A DNA stretch of 64,000 nt from Unio delphinus (taxonomy: Eukaryota; Mollusca; Bivalvia; Unionida; Unionidae), in assembly GCA_029339505.1 (NCBI GenBank), contig JAQISU010000115.1, forward strand, positions 12,411,001 through 12,475,000. Direction: 5' to 3'. A program made the translations under genes and the position numbers. The notes below the pieces were generated by a model, which had not been told where the DNA came from, did not search any database, and saw nothing but the letters and a program-made list of their open reading frames with translations. Below, piece after piece: positions 13,501-24,306 of the stretch; within the stretch, counting starts at the first letter, position 1, and each line of letters opens with the position of its first letter.

Positions 13501-15794
13501 ACACTATTTAGTAACAGTTTATTATATTGTGAACACTTACCCGATTGATTTTACAACTAGGAATGAAAATCGTGAAACGTGAATATCGACCACAATAATT
13601 GTCCTTCAATATCACACACTGTACCGTAAGTTCGTGTTAAAAAATACTTAGATAAGACGCCCATTAATATAAGACGCACCTTGGGTACGGGGTACGTAAA
13701 ACTTTGTATAAGACGCATCTTATATACGCGAAAATACGGTAGTCATCACTGTTCAAGAGCTATCTTACTTGATAGGGTATGTATTGTCTTGAATAAATAA
13801 TTCATCTCTTGTACCAATATGTAAACTGATATGGCAAAATTATCAATACAATGATGTGTATTGATGAATTGTTTCATCAAGGGCAACTTGTTCATTTAGC
13901 CAAGTGGATGGTAAAATTAACTAGCCTATAAGTATGTCACTTATCAAATTTCTTTTTTATTGATATAATTCTTGATAGGCAAGGATAAGAAGACTCCACT
14001 TAAAGGTAAGAAAGGTTTAATCGGACACAATTCTTTGTTTAATGTTTGGTGCAAAACTCAGATACAGAGGACAGATTTTTTCTATCCAACCACACATGCA
14101 TAACAAAATGTTCTAACAAAATTACTGCATCCTGTTGTTACGGCTATTGGATTTAATTTTATTTATTTTTAATTATTAAATCCAAATTTGTCATTTAGGG
14201 TGTATTATTATTTAAATGGGAAATTTTTCTAGAAAATTCACTTGACCTGGACTTTTCTGGTAAACAGGCTGACCTTGGCTTGGTTACCTCAATATCTGAC
14301 CTTGCTTTAGACATTGTCAACAAGCCTCTAAATCTATTGGTCAATTTCAAGGACAACATTTTTATTTTTAGTTCTTAGGGGTAGGAAATATCTAGAGTAT
14401 GTTATTTTTAGTAAAGGTAGTCTCTTTCTGTGACCTTCCATGAACTTCTATCAATTTCTAGAAAAGCGCGTGATTACTTGTTTACTTCAGAAAAACAATA
14501 TATATAGCTGTATTTTAGAAGCTGACATTAGTAGAACCTTTGGGCTGTAAGAAATTAGTTGTGTTATTTTCTGTTTGAGTTTATTTATTTTATTCTGGAC
14601 TGTGTCAATTCGTTGGAAAAGAAGAATTATTCTATTTATCTGGAAAAGGACATATGTTTCATAATTTCATCTGGATGATTTAAAAACAAGAACTGCATCA
14701 TGTGACATTGTCAGCCATTTTGGATTATTACCTCGTCAAGATTCGAACCTGGAACTATTAGAACATTTATTTATCAGGACTTGCAATTCTATTAGTGGAT
14801 TATTTTGTGAATTCTATATTTGTTGGATTTGATTCTCTAAAACTGTAAGTTCAATTGTTTTATTTAAATAATTGTACTTAATAAATTCATTGTTAAAGTT
14901 ATACAAGCTTGTTAGTTTTCACTCTTTCTGTGTTGCTGCTTATTCGAGCCTAAGCACGTAACACTGTATTCAAAGTAAAATCAAAATACAGCCCCCAAAG
15001 TGGTAATATGTACTTCATGACCATGGTTTTCTCCAGATCTCAGGATCACAAACTAGTCACAATCCCTTATTAGACTCGACTATAGATTCTGATGCCTAAT
15101 TGGCTGATATTACACCATGGAGCAATCAGATATTATATTCCTGCATTGCATCTGAGTTTTAGAGTCAGAATTGTTTGAAATCTTAGGGCCAGGTAGCATT
15201 TTACAATCAAATGTAGTGCTGTGGCAGTTACCTTATCCTACCAATGTGAGGTAACCCACTCTAAGAATAACTGCAGTTAGCAACTAATATAGAGACACTT
15301 TCTTGACCAGAGATCTCATTAACAATCAGTTGGCATAACAACCTATTTTAACAAATAATAACATTGTAGCATTGTAATTTTTTCAACTCTATAGCATATT
15401 TGTCCTGATAAACTGATGCAGTGACCTAGCATAATCTGAGCCAGCCACTCCAAAAGACAACGAATACACAAAGGGTCATAGCTCTGTCAAAAGGGACACA
15501 ATTTTACAAAATCCTCAAAAAACATGCAGTAATACAACAAACTGACCAATGAAAGGTAGAATTAAAAAAAAACATGGCTACCGAGCTGTGAGGGTACCTA
15601 AGTGAAAATAAACAGATAGACATGTCAAAAAGATAATGTAAACCAAGTTCCTGCATCTTGGGACACACGGACAACAATTACAACATGCAAACACTTGAAA
15701 ATGAAATTTTTACATGTAAATATAAACTAAACATTCTCTACCATCAATGTCATCTCCATCACCAAACTTTGAGTAGTCCACTGACTTCCTTGCT
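1289..15794 (-). CDS. RAD51AP1: RAD51AP1-like homologous recombination factor (five exons visible)
   Basis: RAD51AP1 stimulates RAD51-mediated strand pairing during homologous recombination in the nucleus. The call rests on several family landmarks in the right order. The first visible exon encodes ARKSVDYSKFGDGDDID, matching the family's N-terminal basic-plus-YSxF motif. A lysine-rich stretch follows, then NIYEMELQAALEMSISES, equivalent to the family's DLEVALALS-type helix, then acidic SDF-containing runs with basic blocks. Exons are 15742-15794, 9501-9624, 7675-7874, 3754-3891 and 1289-1515, all with AG/GT borders and matching phases, giving about 247 codons. The start codon is not certain: an open candidate exon at 16386-16447 (ATG ATG start, donor CG|gtaag, correct phase) gives a longer N-terminus than usual for the family. 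The C-terminal RAD51-binding segment is not seen. Confidence 0.72.
1894..2584. repeat. Minisatellite, about 37-bp unit, roughly 18 copies
   Basis: Head-to-tail copies of a unit containing GGTACAAATGATGGAAA, then AGTTTTAAACGGGAAAGGATT. Copies differ by scattered substitutions and 1-2 bp length changes. It lies in the last visible intron of the RAD51AP1-like gene and keeps no open frame. Confidence 0.92.
2585..3753. other. Intronic sequence, no further feature seen
   Basis: This AT-rich intron DNA lies between the minisatellite and the 3754-3891 exon. Short open frames lack splice or similarity support. Confidence 0.4.
3754..3891 (-). CDS. RAD51AP1: RAD51AP1-like acidic/basic exon
   Basis: The exon spans 138 bases, acceptor tattacag, donor GATG|gtatg. 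It encodes 45 codons: an acidic segment (VYEEEEAPA), then a basic one (KSKRRTATSKAKKIK) ending SDDD. The alternation of acidic and basic blocks is typical of the disordered middle of this family. Confidence 0.7.
4497..4692 (-). mobile_element. tRNA-derived SINE, copy 1
   Basis: Read on the minus strand, it begins with a tRNA-like head. A box A-like CGAGTGGTCTAAAGCGC is followed about 45 bases later by a box B, GGGTTCGAGTCTC. The spacing resembles long-variable-arm (Leu/Ser) tRNAs. The body is shared with the copies at 5127-5358 and 57308-57526 (shared plus-strand phrases: CAACACAATATAGGCCATACAT and ACCCACATTGGC). Confidence 0.85.
5127..5358 (-). mobile_element. tRNA-derived SINE, copy 2
   Basis: This copy has the best preserved box A, TGGCCTAGTGGTCTAAAG, which fits the Pol III consensus, and a box B-like TTGTTCGAGTCTT. 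It shares the head and body with copy 1, 430 bases away in the same orientation. It is longer in the middle, with an AACCAGGGAAATCCCCTGGA palindrome-like segment absent from copy 1. Confidence 0.87.
5360..6643. other. Intronic sequence, nothing recognised
   Basis: AT-rich intron of the RAD51AP1-like gene. Small open frames have no splice context and no recognisable motifs. Confidence 0.4.
6644..7455 (+). mobile_element. Degenerate LTR, older copy of the 14136-14963 element
   Basis: It is similar along its length to the LTR at 14136-14963 and in the same orientation. Shared segments include CCATTTTGGATT, then a Cys-free AT-rich stretch, AAAACTGTAAGTTC, and the end GAGCCTAGACATGTAACA. It starts with TGTAAC and ends with TAACA. 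No clear target-site duplication remains, consistent with greater age. Confidence 0.65.
7675..7874 (-). CDS. RAD51AP1: RAD51AP1-like exon with conserved amphipathic helix
   Basis: The exon spans 200 bases, acceptor tctacccag, donor AAAG|gtgagg. It encodes 66 full codons, including YEMELQAALEMSISES. This matches the ubiquitin-interacting-like helix of vertebrate RAD51AP1 (E-x-x-x-A-L-x-x-S pattern). Acidic and proline-rich sequence follows. Confidence 0.75.
7875..9500. other. Intronic sequence, nothing recognised
   Basis: This intron between the exons at 7675 and 9501 is AT-rich. The only longer open frame, plus strand 8660-8971, shows no family motif and no splice support. Confidence 0.4.
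9501..9624 (-). CDS. RAD51AP1: RAD51AP1-like lysine-rich exon
   Basis: The exon spans 124 bases between acceptor cacttcag and donor ACAG|gtatga. It encodes a Lys/Glu/Asn-rich, probably disordered and DNA-binding, stretch (starts DDFRDSNSPPSKKQK, ends KKKRVNNR). Its phases fit both neighbours. Confidence 0.72.
10391..11725. mobile_element. hAT-like non-autonomous DNA transposon
   Basis: The left end is TAGGACTGTCAATGGGTACC and the right end, reverse complemented, is TAGGGCTGCCAAAAACCATGG. These are the short TAGGGxTGxCAA termini typical of hAT elements. The flanks carry an 8-bp duplication with one mismatch: GTCACGAT at 10383-10390 and GTCACAAT at 11726-11733. Both ends also contain GGGTACCCG and a GAGTACC-type subterminal motif. 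No transposase frame is present inside. Confidence 0.8.
12543..12554. repeat. G12 homopolymer
   Basis: Twelve consecutive G in the RAD51AP1-like intron. Confidence 0.95.
12720..13739 (+). mobile_element. Pogo/Tigger-like DNA transposon, internally deleted
   Basis: Terminal inverted repeats begin CCRTATTTTCRCG and contain repeated TATAAGACGC boxes, which recur in inverted orientation at both ends. The element is flanked by TA at 12718-12719 and 13740-13741, the Tc1/mariner-pogo target. At 1020 bp it is too short for a full transposase and contains only the fused frame at 13212-13484. Confidence 0.82.
13212..13484 (+). pseudogene. Fused N- and C-terminal remnant of a pogo/Tigger-like transposase
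   Basis: This 90-codon frame starts MPKRKSYTAWEKVQIMTIIN, the basic start of a psq/CENP-B-type helix-turn-helix domain. It switches after about residue 30 into an acidic Ser/Asp-rich tail (SSSDDNSAASDT, DSDSSFDGFEAETDDDD) like the C-terminal end of the same transposases. The DDE catalytic core between them is missing. The family is inferred from termini, TA target and N-terminal motif. Confidence 0.6.
14136..14963 (+). mobile_element. Solo LTR of an LTR retrotransposon
   Basis: It starts TGTTACGG and ends CACGTAACA, giving a 7-bp perfect terminal inverted repeat TGTTACG/CGTAACA. It is flanked by a 4-bp duplication CTGT (14132-14135 and 14964-14967). It is 828 bp with no internal coding region, so the provirus was probably lost by LTR-LTR recombination. 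The copy at 6644-7455 is its older relative. Confidence 0.85.
14968..15741. other. Intronic sequence, nothing recognised
   Basis: Unremarkable intron DNA between the solo LTR and the 15742-15794 exon. Confidence 0.4.
15742..15794 (-). CDS. RAD51AP1: RAD51AP1-like exon with N-terminal YSKF motif
   Basis: The acceptor tttttacag and the donor GATG|gtagag enclose 53 bases. They encode ARKSVDYSKFGDGDDID, preceded by one base that completes a codon from the upstream exon. The motif is the conserved N-terminus of RAD51AP1 proteins. The exon ends after the first codon base and joins cleanly to the exon at 9624. Confidence 0.75.
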
Positions 15795-16469
15795 CTGTAA
15801 AAATGAAAAAAATGCAATGAAGTAAAAAATAATAATAATAATAATAAATTTGTCAATTGTTGTAACTGATGATGTCAGCAGAAATGTGTTCAAAACAATC
15901 TATTGCACAAAACTGTACACAAGTTTCATTTTCATTCCAGCAAATGAAGATATAAAGAATCAAAATGATGGATGCTCCAATCATTTTAAACCACAAGTCC
16001 ATTCAAATCCAGTAGTCAGTAACAAATATTTTCAGAGGTCATTCATCTTGAGGAAGAAGTATGCTAGTTATACATTCTAGATGTGATGTGTTTTTATTGC
16101 ATTTTTACCTTGATAGACTGTTGGTTCATGTACTTTTTGACAAGAAATATATAAGACTGTCTATTTATATAACTCAAAATATTTGCTACTATTTTAGGGT
16201 GAAGAGAATTGTATTCCCTGCCAGAATAAGGTGAATTGGTGCAAAACAGGAGTGAAGAGAGGTCAACACATAGAAATTGTAAAAACAGTTGCTTTAAACA
16301 GACTTTTTCATAATATAATTTGAGATAATATAATTAGAAAATAAACATCCATTAAACTTTATGAAAATATTTAAAATTTGCTTACCGGTAGTCTAATTTA
16401 GTAAAAATTTTGACAAGCTTTGTTATGGCAAAAGATGGTAACATCATAAATTGTTTATTATTGAAAACA

Positions 16470-17060
16470 AGGGAGAGACATTAAGTAACAGGCCTTCACA
16501 AAAAGTGGCTAAACTATGCCTGGTGGAACCCGTTTCAATGGACTGGAGATGGGATGACAGGCAAGTTTCTGGCGCCTTAAAACTAGATGCATTGGGCAGA
16601 TGTGACTCGTTAAACTTGGGTGGTCGCCAATCTAGGAGAAGGTAAACTCTGACTTCAAATCTTTGCTGCCTTGCGACTTTACCCTCTCATAGGGACGGCT
16701 AAGGGTGTAAACCTTACAAAAAAATCCAGAGATGGGAGTTCTTAAGGCGACATGGCATGGTTTTCAGTGTCATCTCGGCAACTCCTGTGATGCCGCTGGT
16801 GCCATGACGTATCAGCTTGCCCTTTCCCTTGGATCTATGAGCTGCTTGTAGACGGGGAATCAGCTGCATGGGCAACAACTCATTCTCCATTATCCATATC
16901 ATCCTGCCCAGGCTTGCGCCCAGGAGAGAACACTCCAGCTTTGCTTCACAACGTCAACGCAACATGGTAAGCAGCAGTTTACCGGTTATAAGTAATCGCT
17001 CGATTGGCCTAGTCAGACACAGGGGGATGCTTAAGAGATGTGATTCATTATTTCTGACCC
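16470..17060. repeat. Probable interspersed repeat (LINE 5'-region-like)
   Basis: It is markedly more GC-rich than its surroundings and resembles the conserved non-coding 5' region that accompanies RTE-type LINEs in many invertebrates (for example GGTCGCCAATCTAGGAGAAG and CTTGTAGACGGGGAATCAGC). No coding frame belongs to it. The family assignment is from memory of such repeats and is an inference. Confidence 0.5.
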
Positions 17061-17620
17061 CGATGGCAGAGAACCCTTTTCAACCCCAATCTCTGTATAC
17101 TTTGTAAATATGCATAAATGTTTCACATATAAAAATCAAATAAGCAATATTATATCCATTGATAAATTTAACAATATTTGACTTTATGCAATGGATGTAA
17201 CATCCATGTTATTTGTATTCTAACGTTCTTATGCAAAATTGTAGGTGATTTCAAGGGGGACAACTGAAATACAGAATAAACCAAGAATGAAAAATACCGA
17301 TTTGATCTTCTTTCAGACATGTCTCATCATTACATGAAGTTTATCAATTCGCACACATAATACACGTTTAGGAAACTTAAAAAGTAGAAGATTAAGGAGA
17401 AAAACTATTAGATATTATGTCAACACTCATTTTCTAACTAGTCGAAGTTCCCTCCAAATTCCATTACAACTGCGCTAACTACTTTACTAAACTCACGTTT
17501 TGAAATTCAATTCCGGAATCAAATATTCCGTTTCCAGGTTTGTGCATAAGTCCTGACTTTACGGTAAACTCGACATTTTCAAGGAATACAGTTTTAAACC
17601 AACTAGTTTTAAAATTAGTA

Positions 17621-17644
17621 CAGGTGTGTGTGTGTGTGTGTGTG
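17621..17644. repeat. (GT)n microsatellite
   Basis: About 12 GT dinucleotides. Confidence 0.95.
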
Positions 17645-17883
17645 AACTGAAAAACGTTTCACCAGCATTCTCGATCCATAACGGCATCGCATTGCCCAAA
17701 TCAGCTCATTAAGTACTCGGTCTATTAGTCGACGATTTATATAATAGTAACTTACTCGGCCTGTCGGTCAACGATTTATAAACAAATAACTTGGACGTAA
17801 CGTCAACGGTCATTTCCTAAATCTTTGCATATGTGTATTGTATCCAGTTAAAGTACAACTCATACAATCATGTAGACATTCAG

Positions 17884-17887
<4 letters not shown>

Positions 17888-17927
<40 letters not shown>

Positions 17928-17928
17928 C
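17888..17928. repeat. (AAT)n microsatellite
   Basis: About 13 AAT triplets, immediately before the interspersed repeat copy starting near 17940. Confidence 0.95.
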
Positions 17929-17939
17929 ATTTACTGAAT

Positions 17940-18395
17940 CAGTCGTTGGTAGAACCATAAATCTGACCACACTGCCTCGGTTGCTTTGAAGCAAGCATCT
18001 CTCTGTTGGGTAATCCAAGACAATAATGTTGAAATCGACCGTCCAGGTGTTTTTTACTCAAAAGGCCCATTTACGAAAGAAAGTGACCGTTCCTCTCACT
18101 TTCTAATATTATCTTAGAATAATACTTTGTCGAACCATTCAACGTGCATGCTACACTAGTTACAGCATTGTTTGCTTACTTATTTCAGTTAATCCGAAAC
18201 TGACCTTGTTTTGTTCTTATTTTTCAATAATGACTGTTACGAAACTATACGAGATCAAATGTAATGATCACTAATTCTAATAACTTTGGGGCTAAACCGA
18301 CTTTATTATGAATCTACATCAGAACGGGCTGAGGGTGAAATGGAACGAGATCTCCTGTCACCACTTAAATGTGTCCACGTAAGGAAACTAAAATA
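17940..18395 (+). repeat. Interspersed repeat R1, copy 1 (uninterrupted)
   Basis: It aligns with 57230-57740 in the same order: an AATCTGAxCAxAC..CxTCGGTxGCTTTGAA block, then a TTTTTTACTxAAA block, then AGATCTCCxGTCACCACTTAAATGTG. The second copy is split by a SINE, which defines that insertion. The class is unknown. Because copy 2 lies directly before a Gypsy pol fragment, it may be part of a Gypsy element. Confidence 0.65.
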
Positions 18396-21300
18396 TTTAT
18401 AATATAATTTTTTTTAAAATACTATGAATAGTCATGGTTGTCCCAATTGTTAGTCTTAATCACAATGTGAACTTCCTCAGTAAATAAACGACAAAGATAA
18501 ATAAACTATGACACAATTTCTTTTCGTTTCCTTATTTAAACAAAAGTTATTTTAGGAGATAGCATCATCGTCTAAAACTAGTGAGAAACATGTAATATGG
18601 ATACAAAAACCATATCAAACTGTTCCACAAGTGCCTCTTCCAATACTTATTAAAACAATAACTGCAAATTACATTTAATGCATAGAAAGTTTGAGCAAAT
18701 ATAAAAAAAATACTGTGCAATTAATAACTCTTTTTTTTAATTAGTGGTTCTTGATAGTTTCCCAATATGTTTGATAATTTTAATGCTCTTAACCATATCG
18801 TACGTTTTAATTATTTCCCATTGGATTAAAAGATAATTATGTTTGACGTACCATAATTTATCTGAATATGCCTGCTAAAAATAGCTGCTGAAACAAATTC
18901 ACAAAAAGTCGAGGGTCATATAATATACTACATAAGTCATTTCAGTTGGCTATTGTATTTAAATGGTTAACGATAAAGTATTAAGCGTACATTGCTTTGT
19001 TTTTAGCATTATCATGGTCTGTTACCAAATTACATCAAAGTGGATCACATCAGTCGAAACAAGTTGATTAATAGACTGGAAAACTTGGAGGCTTTCACCA
19101 GAAAGATAAGTAACCTGCGTGGTGATGTAGGCAAGCAAGAATGATAGCTTGATCAGTAAGCTAACCAGTATCATACAGGCGAGAAATAAATATTGAGCTC
19201 AGTGTTCAAAAGCAGGTAATTATTTAAGAACCACAGAGTCAAACATCGTGACGAGAGAGAAATAAAGCAAACATCTCTCAAAGTATAAATAGCGGGGTAA
19301 TTTATCATGGTTACAATGGGAAACAAAAACCACTGCACTCTCAAGTGTGCAAGATTAGATACAATTTTAATGTTTTCTAAGACTCGTCATATAATTTACT
19401 TGAATGGTGTCGTAAATAATATTGGTATCCGTAGTTTTTGTTAGACCAAGTTCAATTTGCAAAAACAATCTGGTGATATAATTTCAATCACCTTGTCCAT
19501 GAACACTCGTATGCATGCCATCGTCAACGAAGAACCTTTACTGATCATCGGCAGAGTAACCTATTCTATATAGCGTTATTGTATTTTAGGACATGAGGAT
19601 CCGAGCGAAAAGTGTTGATGCTGAAGTTCTATTTTTTCCCACAGAGCGCTGCCACGTAGCCTTCAGATGTGATAGTATTTCTCACAACTTATGCTTGATT
19701 ACTTTAGCACGTTTTTCTGAATAGTCTCGCAATTTTAGCAAGTATATCTTAGATCAATGACGTCATGGATCTCTGCCATGTGTTCTGCCATAAATATCCT
19801 CAAAATTATTTTACTCGCATCATTCACTGAGCGTGATATCAGCTTTTTGTAGAAAACCTGAACAATCAAATTTGTCGTGCATGGCGTACATTTCTGAGCA
19901 AACTCCTTGTGTATAACAGAATGAGTCAGTGTTCGTGATCAGCAGCTTGACATTTTTGTCATATTTCGATCTGACTGTATTGTAATGAAAGTATCAACCA
20001 CAAGGTCATCTCATGGACGGCAAACCCCACCTAGATTGGCTTCTTTCATTCCACATTTGTTTTTCCTGCTGATTGCCAATACGTTTTCTTCAACAATCTT
20101 AGACGAAGGCAGGGTCGGGCACAAGTTTGTCACGCCTCGCTACATCGTTTACGACTTCTGTGTTGACACGTATCCTAACAGTCTCTATTTCTCTATATTG
20201 TTTTCCAAATACTGAATTATTAATGAGCTTGAAATAATCCTTCAAAGTTTGCTTGTCGCAGCTGGTCGTTTGGTCGCGTTGAAGTCAATGTCACGTGGTT
20301 CGTTTCTTTTCAATTACTGAGAGGAAAAAACATAACAATGACATCATTATAGGTCCATGGCATATATTTCGTAATCTTAGAACGAAAGTGAGAAAGACAA
20401 AGGTAGACCTGCCAGTTGCATTCTAGTAGATGCGTTTGCCGAAATCTTTGTTGAGAAATCAGACCTAGTGTTATAAAAGCAACCAATGTTATAAGGGACA
20501 TTCTGATGACCTCTATATACCTAATATGCAATGCGTGCAATAACATGCATATGGTCCGCCTACTGAATTACCTTCTGTATCCAAAAATATTGAAAAGATA
20601 TTTCGATATATGATATGTGGTATAGTATTAATGCGAGCGATATATAATTGGCAATAGGAATTGTTTATATTTGTAGCTATTAATATCTGTAACATCCTAC
20701 ACCCTTTTAAAACTTAATGGCTCCTGGCATTATCCTGAAGTGGAACAAGCAATACAACTCATATGAGATAATCTGGAATGCAAAATAAAATATTATATTT
20801 ATTTATGTTAGTTAATTACTACTAAATCAATATTCATTTCATCTTGTTCAGCTGAAATGAAGCAATATAGCAATATTCATATTAAGATGAAGTACTTTCT
20901 GAAACAAAGACAAATAAAAGAGACAATTATTTAAATTCCAATATGCAACAACATGGCAAACTGAATTATTGTCTTCCGGAAGAGACTAAATAAATTGTAC
21001 CATTATTTTAAGTTTAACCTAATTTAAAACAACAAAGCTAAATGCAGATGCACTTCTGAGAAGCCCAGTTTGTTAAATTCACTTACATTCTCTCCTTGTA
21101 AGTGTATCTGGGATCAATTTAAGCGCAATGAAATTGACGATGCCATGTTTTAGTCTGAGGATATGCGCCCCCCCCCCCCCGACTATCCACGTAATGACTG
21201 ACGCATGAAGACAGGTTAATTATGAAAATGCCAATCATTTCGTCTCCTAGAAGGTATTTATTGTTCTCTACAGTATGCCTCATTGTGATGACTGATATTC

Positions 21301-22012
21301 CACCACGTATTCCTTTCTAAATAAAATTGTTCATATCAATATCAGTGAGAAACTCCAGCTGAATTTTGTCACATTTAGAGCAGGATCCCATGATAGCTAT
21401 GTGCAAGAAAACAACCAAGCAGGATCCAGCGACATGCAGAGATTAAGACATATCTCAAACTCGTTAGTAAGTAGCAAGTAGTTTTAAATACAGATCATGA
21501 TACTTGATATTTTGTATGTCAACTGTATGTCCGAGGTTGCCTGCGTGGGTGTAGTCTTATGAGAAACATCTACGTCAATTAATTTCCTCATTTGCTGCCA
21601 GTTCGGTCTCTTCAATGTTTCATATGACGTCATGACGCTTGATCAAATTAAGCTTGTCGCCAGAAAATTAGTCTGCAATACAATTTATTATTTGTGTGCT
21701 TTTAACTAAAGCACTTTCATATGTGCAGAATTCATGAACTGCGGTTCTGTCGAAGAAACATAGGTCGCCAAGAGAGAATTACAAATGTTTCTCCCGGTTA
21801 TTTTATATTTTCCTATGCAATTTGTTATATTGTTTCACGATAAGATGCGAGTCATATCCCTTGAGGTTATGAAAAACTACTGGAACTAGTGCCTGTAATC
21901 TCCGATCACATTTGCCATGCGCAGTAATACGGTATATGCCTTAGAAATGACAGGATACTGAAATTTGCCTTCGCCCAGTGGCAATACAACGCATCATTGA
22001 CGTCATAAAGAT
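18396..22012. other. Intergenic stretch, no firm gene
   Basis: No multi-exon signal or known domain was recognised. A plus-strand frame at 19985-20215 starts with a basic segment and a hydrophobic stretch (FIPHLFFLLIANTFSSTI) that could be a signal peptide, but nothing else supports it. A C13 homopolymer lies at 21168-21180. Confidence 0.4.
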
Positions 22013-22248
22013 TTATGCCACTTGTATCACATTGCCTTTGTAACCGAAATACAGTTTATATAACTTTTCGCAACAAGACGATATAAAAGATTCTCTGCAG
22101 TTAGTGTCGCGATTAAGTTTTATTAGTTTGCTCAGCTCATTTTTTATGCACACGATTTTATTATCGTCGCAAGAAAGAACATGCTCCTGATAATTTCTGG
22201 AAGAAGATTTATTTGGATCAGCTTCTGCATGTGAGACAGAAAGAAGCA
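22013..22248 (-). CDS. Possible last exon of a small secreted cysteine-containing protein
   Basis: Downstream of a good acceptor (tgttgttttag) the frame reads LLSVSHAEADPNKSSSRNYQ and ends at TAA after about 78 codons. LLSVSHAEA looks like the end of a signal peptide with an AxA-type cleavage site. The mature part has five cysteines, including a CC pair (SSCCEKLYK). No upstream exon was identified and no family is recognised. It could equally be a chance frame. Confidence 0.25.
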
Positions 22249-23385
22249 CTAAAACAACAAATCAGTGAATATTATAAATGGCACAAGTGTAAAACGACTG
22301 GAGATTTAAAAAGTTTGACACATTATTAATTTTCTCAAGGATGATCGCGCTCGCGACGTTGGTACAATATGTAAAGGTCAGCATAAAGTTCGTCGTCAGA
22401 AACACCATTTATGCACTTTCTGCAGTATCATGTTAGCCATTGTGCGTGTTCTGTTGACCACTCATCAGAGCAGATACTTTTTAATCCAGGAGTATTGACC
22501 ATCCCCGGTTTCATTATACAGTTTGAGCAAGTCAGCTTCTCGCTCACGTGTTATAGAAAATACATGCGGAGGACAGAAACTTGTGTTGTCACTGACACGA
22601 AAAACATTCACTTAATTATTATTCAGATTTTGGCATGTCATTCACTTGAACTGGAAAATGTTACCCAGGAAAAATGACCGTATTTTGATACGCTATATAC
22701 ATACTAACTCGTTTAGAAATCGTATCTACATGATACTATTACAGATGAAATATCATCGCAAGTTTATACTGAATATTGACACAAGTTTGATTGGTCTTGA
22801 TCTTTGCATGCCACTCTATACACTAGCGGACACACAATTGATTGTACTTTGATGTGCCGACATAAACATAAACGTGGACCCTTTAAATGAGCACGAGAGA
22901 CTTATTATGTTAAAACCTTTGATCACCTCGATACTTCTCGACTTCTACGGGAAAAAAATGTTTGTCAACTTTTAGGTACGGAAGATATGTACGCTGATGT
23001 GTGAGTAGTTTGTGATTGACACCCTCACTGGACAGATGTAAGTGATTGGAAAAGTTGGGATTCTGAGGCTTGGCCAAAAGAAGTGGCCAAATATGTTCAA
23101 GAGTTCTGATCCTAAATTCAAACGTCCAAAGGAAAAAGTAACCTTTAAACCTGTGTTAGCTACAGTGAGAGAATAACCCGTTACCGAGGACAACCACTGT
23201 TTTAGGACAGGAATGTGATGGACATTCGTGGAGGACACATGTGTGACAGTACCCATTGTAAAGACTGTAATAATTTTAAACAATGTCTCTATGACACCTT
23301 TGTTCCCAAACACATGTTGTATAGTGACTTGTTTATATTTCACTTAGATCACTATAATGTGTAATTTGTTGCCGTACTTACCTGT

Positions 23386-24306
23386 TTGGCTTTTATGAAT
23401 TTTTGTCCTTCGTGTTGTTTAATTTTAAGTTGCAATAAATGTGTGCTGAATAAAAGTATAAAAGTTCTTGTCTTGTCTGTCTTCGTGTCAAAAATGACAT
23501 TCCCTACACTAATACGTGCTCGTATCTTAGAAGACAATATCAAAGAAGTCGTACGATGGTTTACGGTGACAGCACATCACTTATTGCAAGTCATTATTCA
23601 CATTCCACATCAAACCAAACTTGTTTGTGAGAGAAACAAAGTAGCCTTGACGCCACTGGCCGATCCTTGTATCGACACTCAAACACAAAAGCAAATCTTT
23701 TTGAAACCAACAAGTAGCGGTTCAGTTGGAGGTGTCATCATTCGTTCCCTCTTAGAACGAGATCACAATGTCTCCAAAGTTCTCCCCAAGAAAAGGTCAA
23801 TGCAAAAAACAAAACAAAAAATAAAAACGGACACAGAAAAAGAAAATAAGCAGTGGAGTCAGGACCAGGTCACAGCAACTGAAAATAAAAGCCTACAGAT
23901 GAATAACATCCCCACCCCCACCCCAGCAGAACAAAGCTTCATTCCACAAGTGGCCACGTTCTATATCAACGGTTACTGCGTCTCTAGTATCATCTGGTTC
24001 TTCCACTTCTCCTTTCCTAGTGATTCCATCCAAGCCCAATGTGACACCCGTTCTTCCTCATTTGATGCAATAATTGAAACCCGCGTCTCCAAGTACTTCT
24101 ACAGTTGTGACATCCTCCTCAATTTAGCTGCAGTTGCTGCTGATCACAAAATACCTGCCCCGAAAATCAGAGTCCAAGAGAGATCAAACATGTTACAGAG
24201 TTTACTGAATTTGTCTAAGCATGAACTGCCCCGATTTCGTCCGTTGCGAACTCTCTCCACGATGTGTGATACCCGTAATCTTGTACACGACGTAATCAAT
24301 CAGTGA
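23386..24306 (+). pseudogene. Element A: small Polinton-type hydrophobic/virion protein region
   Basis: A 306-codon open frame starts element A. The Met at 23491 (MTFPTLIRARILEDNIKEVV) is the likelier original start. Residues around ERNKVALTPLADPCIDTQTQ followed by KQIFLKPTSSGSVGG recall the short 'leucine-Ala-Asp..QxGG' virion proteins that precede capsid genes in Polinton/adintovirus-like elements. The second half (up to HDVINQ) is unfamiliar and probably joins sequence from more than one former gene. The next frame, with clear capsid similarity, begins directly behind it. Confidence 0.4.

Noticed and set aside
6644..14963. A full LTR provirus between the two LTR copies
   Set aside because: Host exons, a hAT element and a pogo-like element lie between them, and each LTR copy ends independently.
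16386..16447. First coding exon of the RAD51AP1-like gene
   Set aside because: Phase and donor fit, but the 20 hydrophobic residues it would add are unlike the short basic start of the family. It is kept only as a candidate.
19985..20215. A secreted or membrane protein gene on the plus strand
   Set aside because: A signal-like hydrophobic stretch alone, without downstream exons, a donor site or a known motif, is too little support.
22972..23543. Minus-strand frames of 123 and 63 codons, one with a strong donor
   Set aside because: They overlap the start of element A in the opposite direction and show no domain or partner exon.
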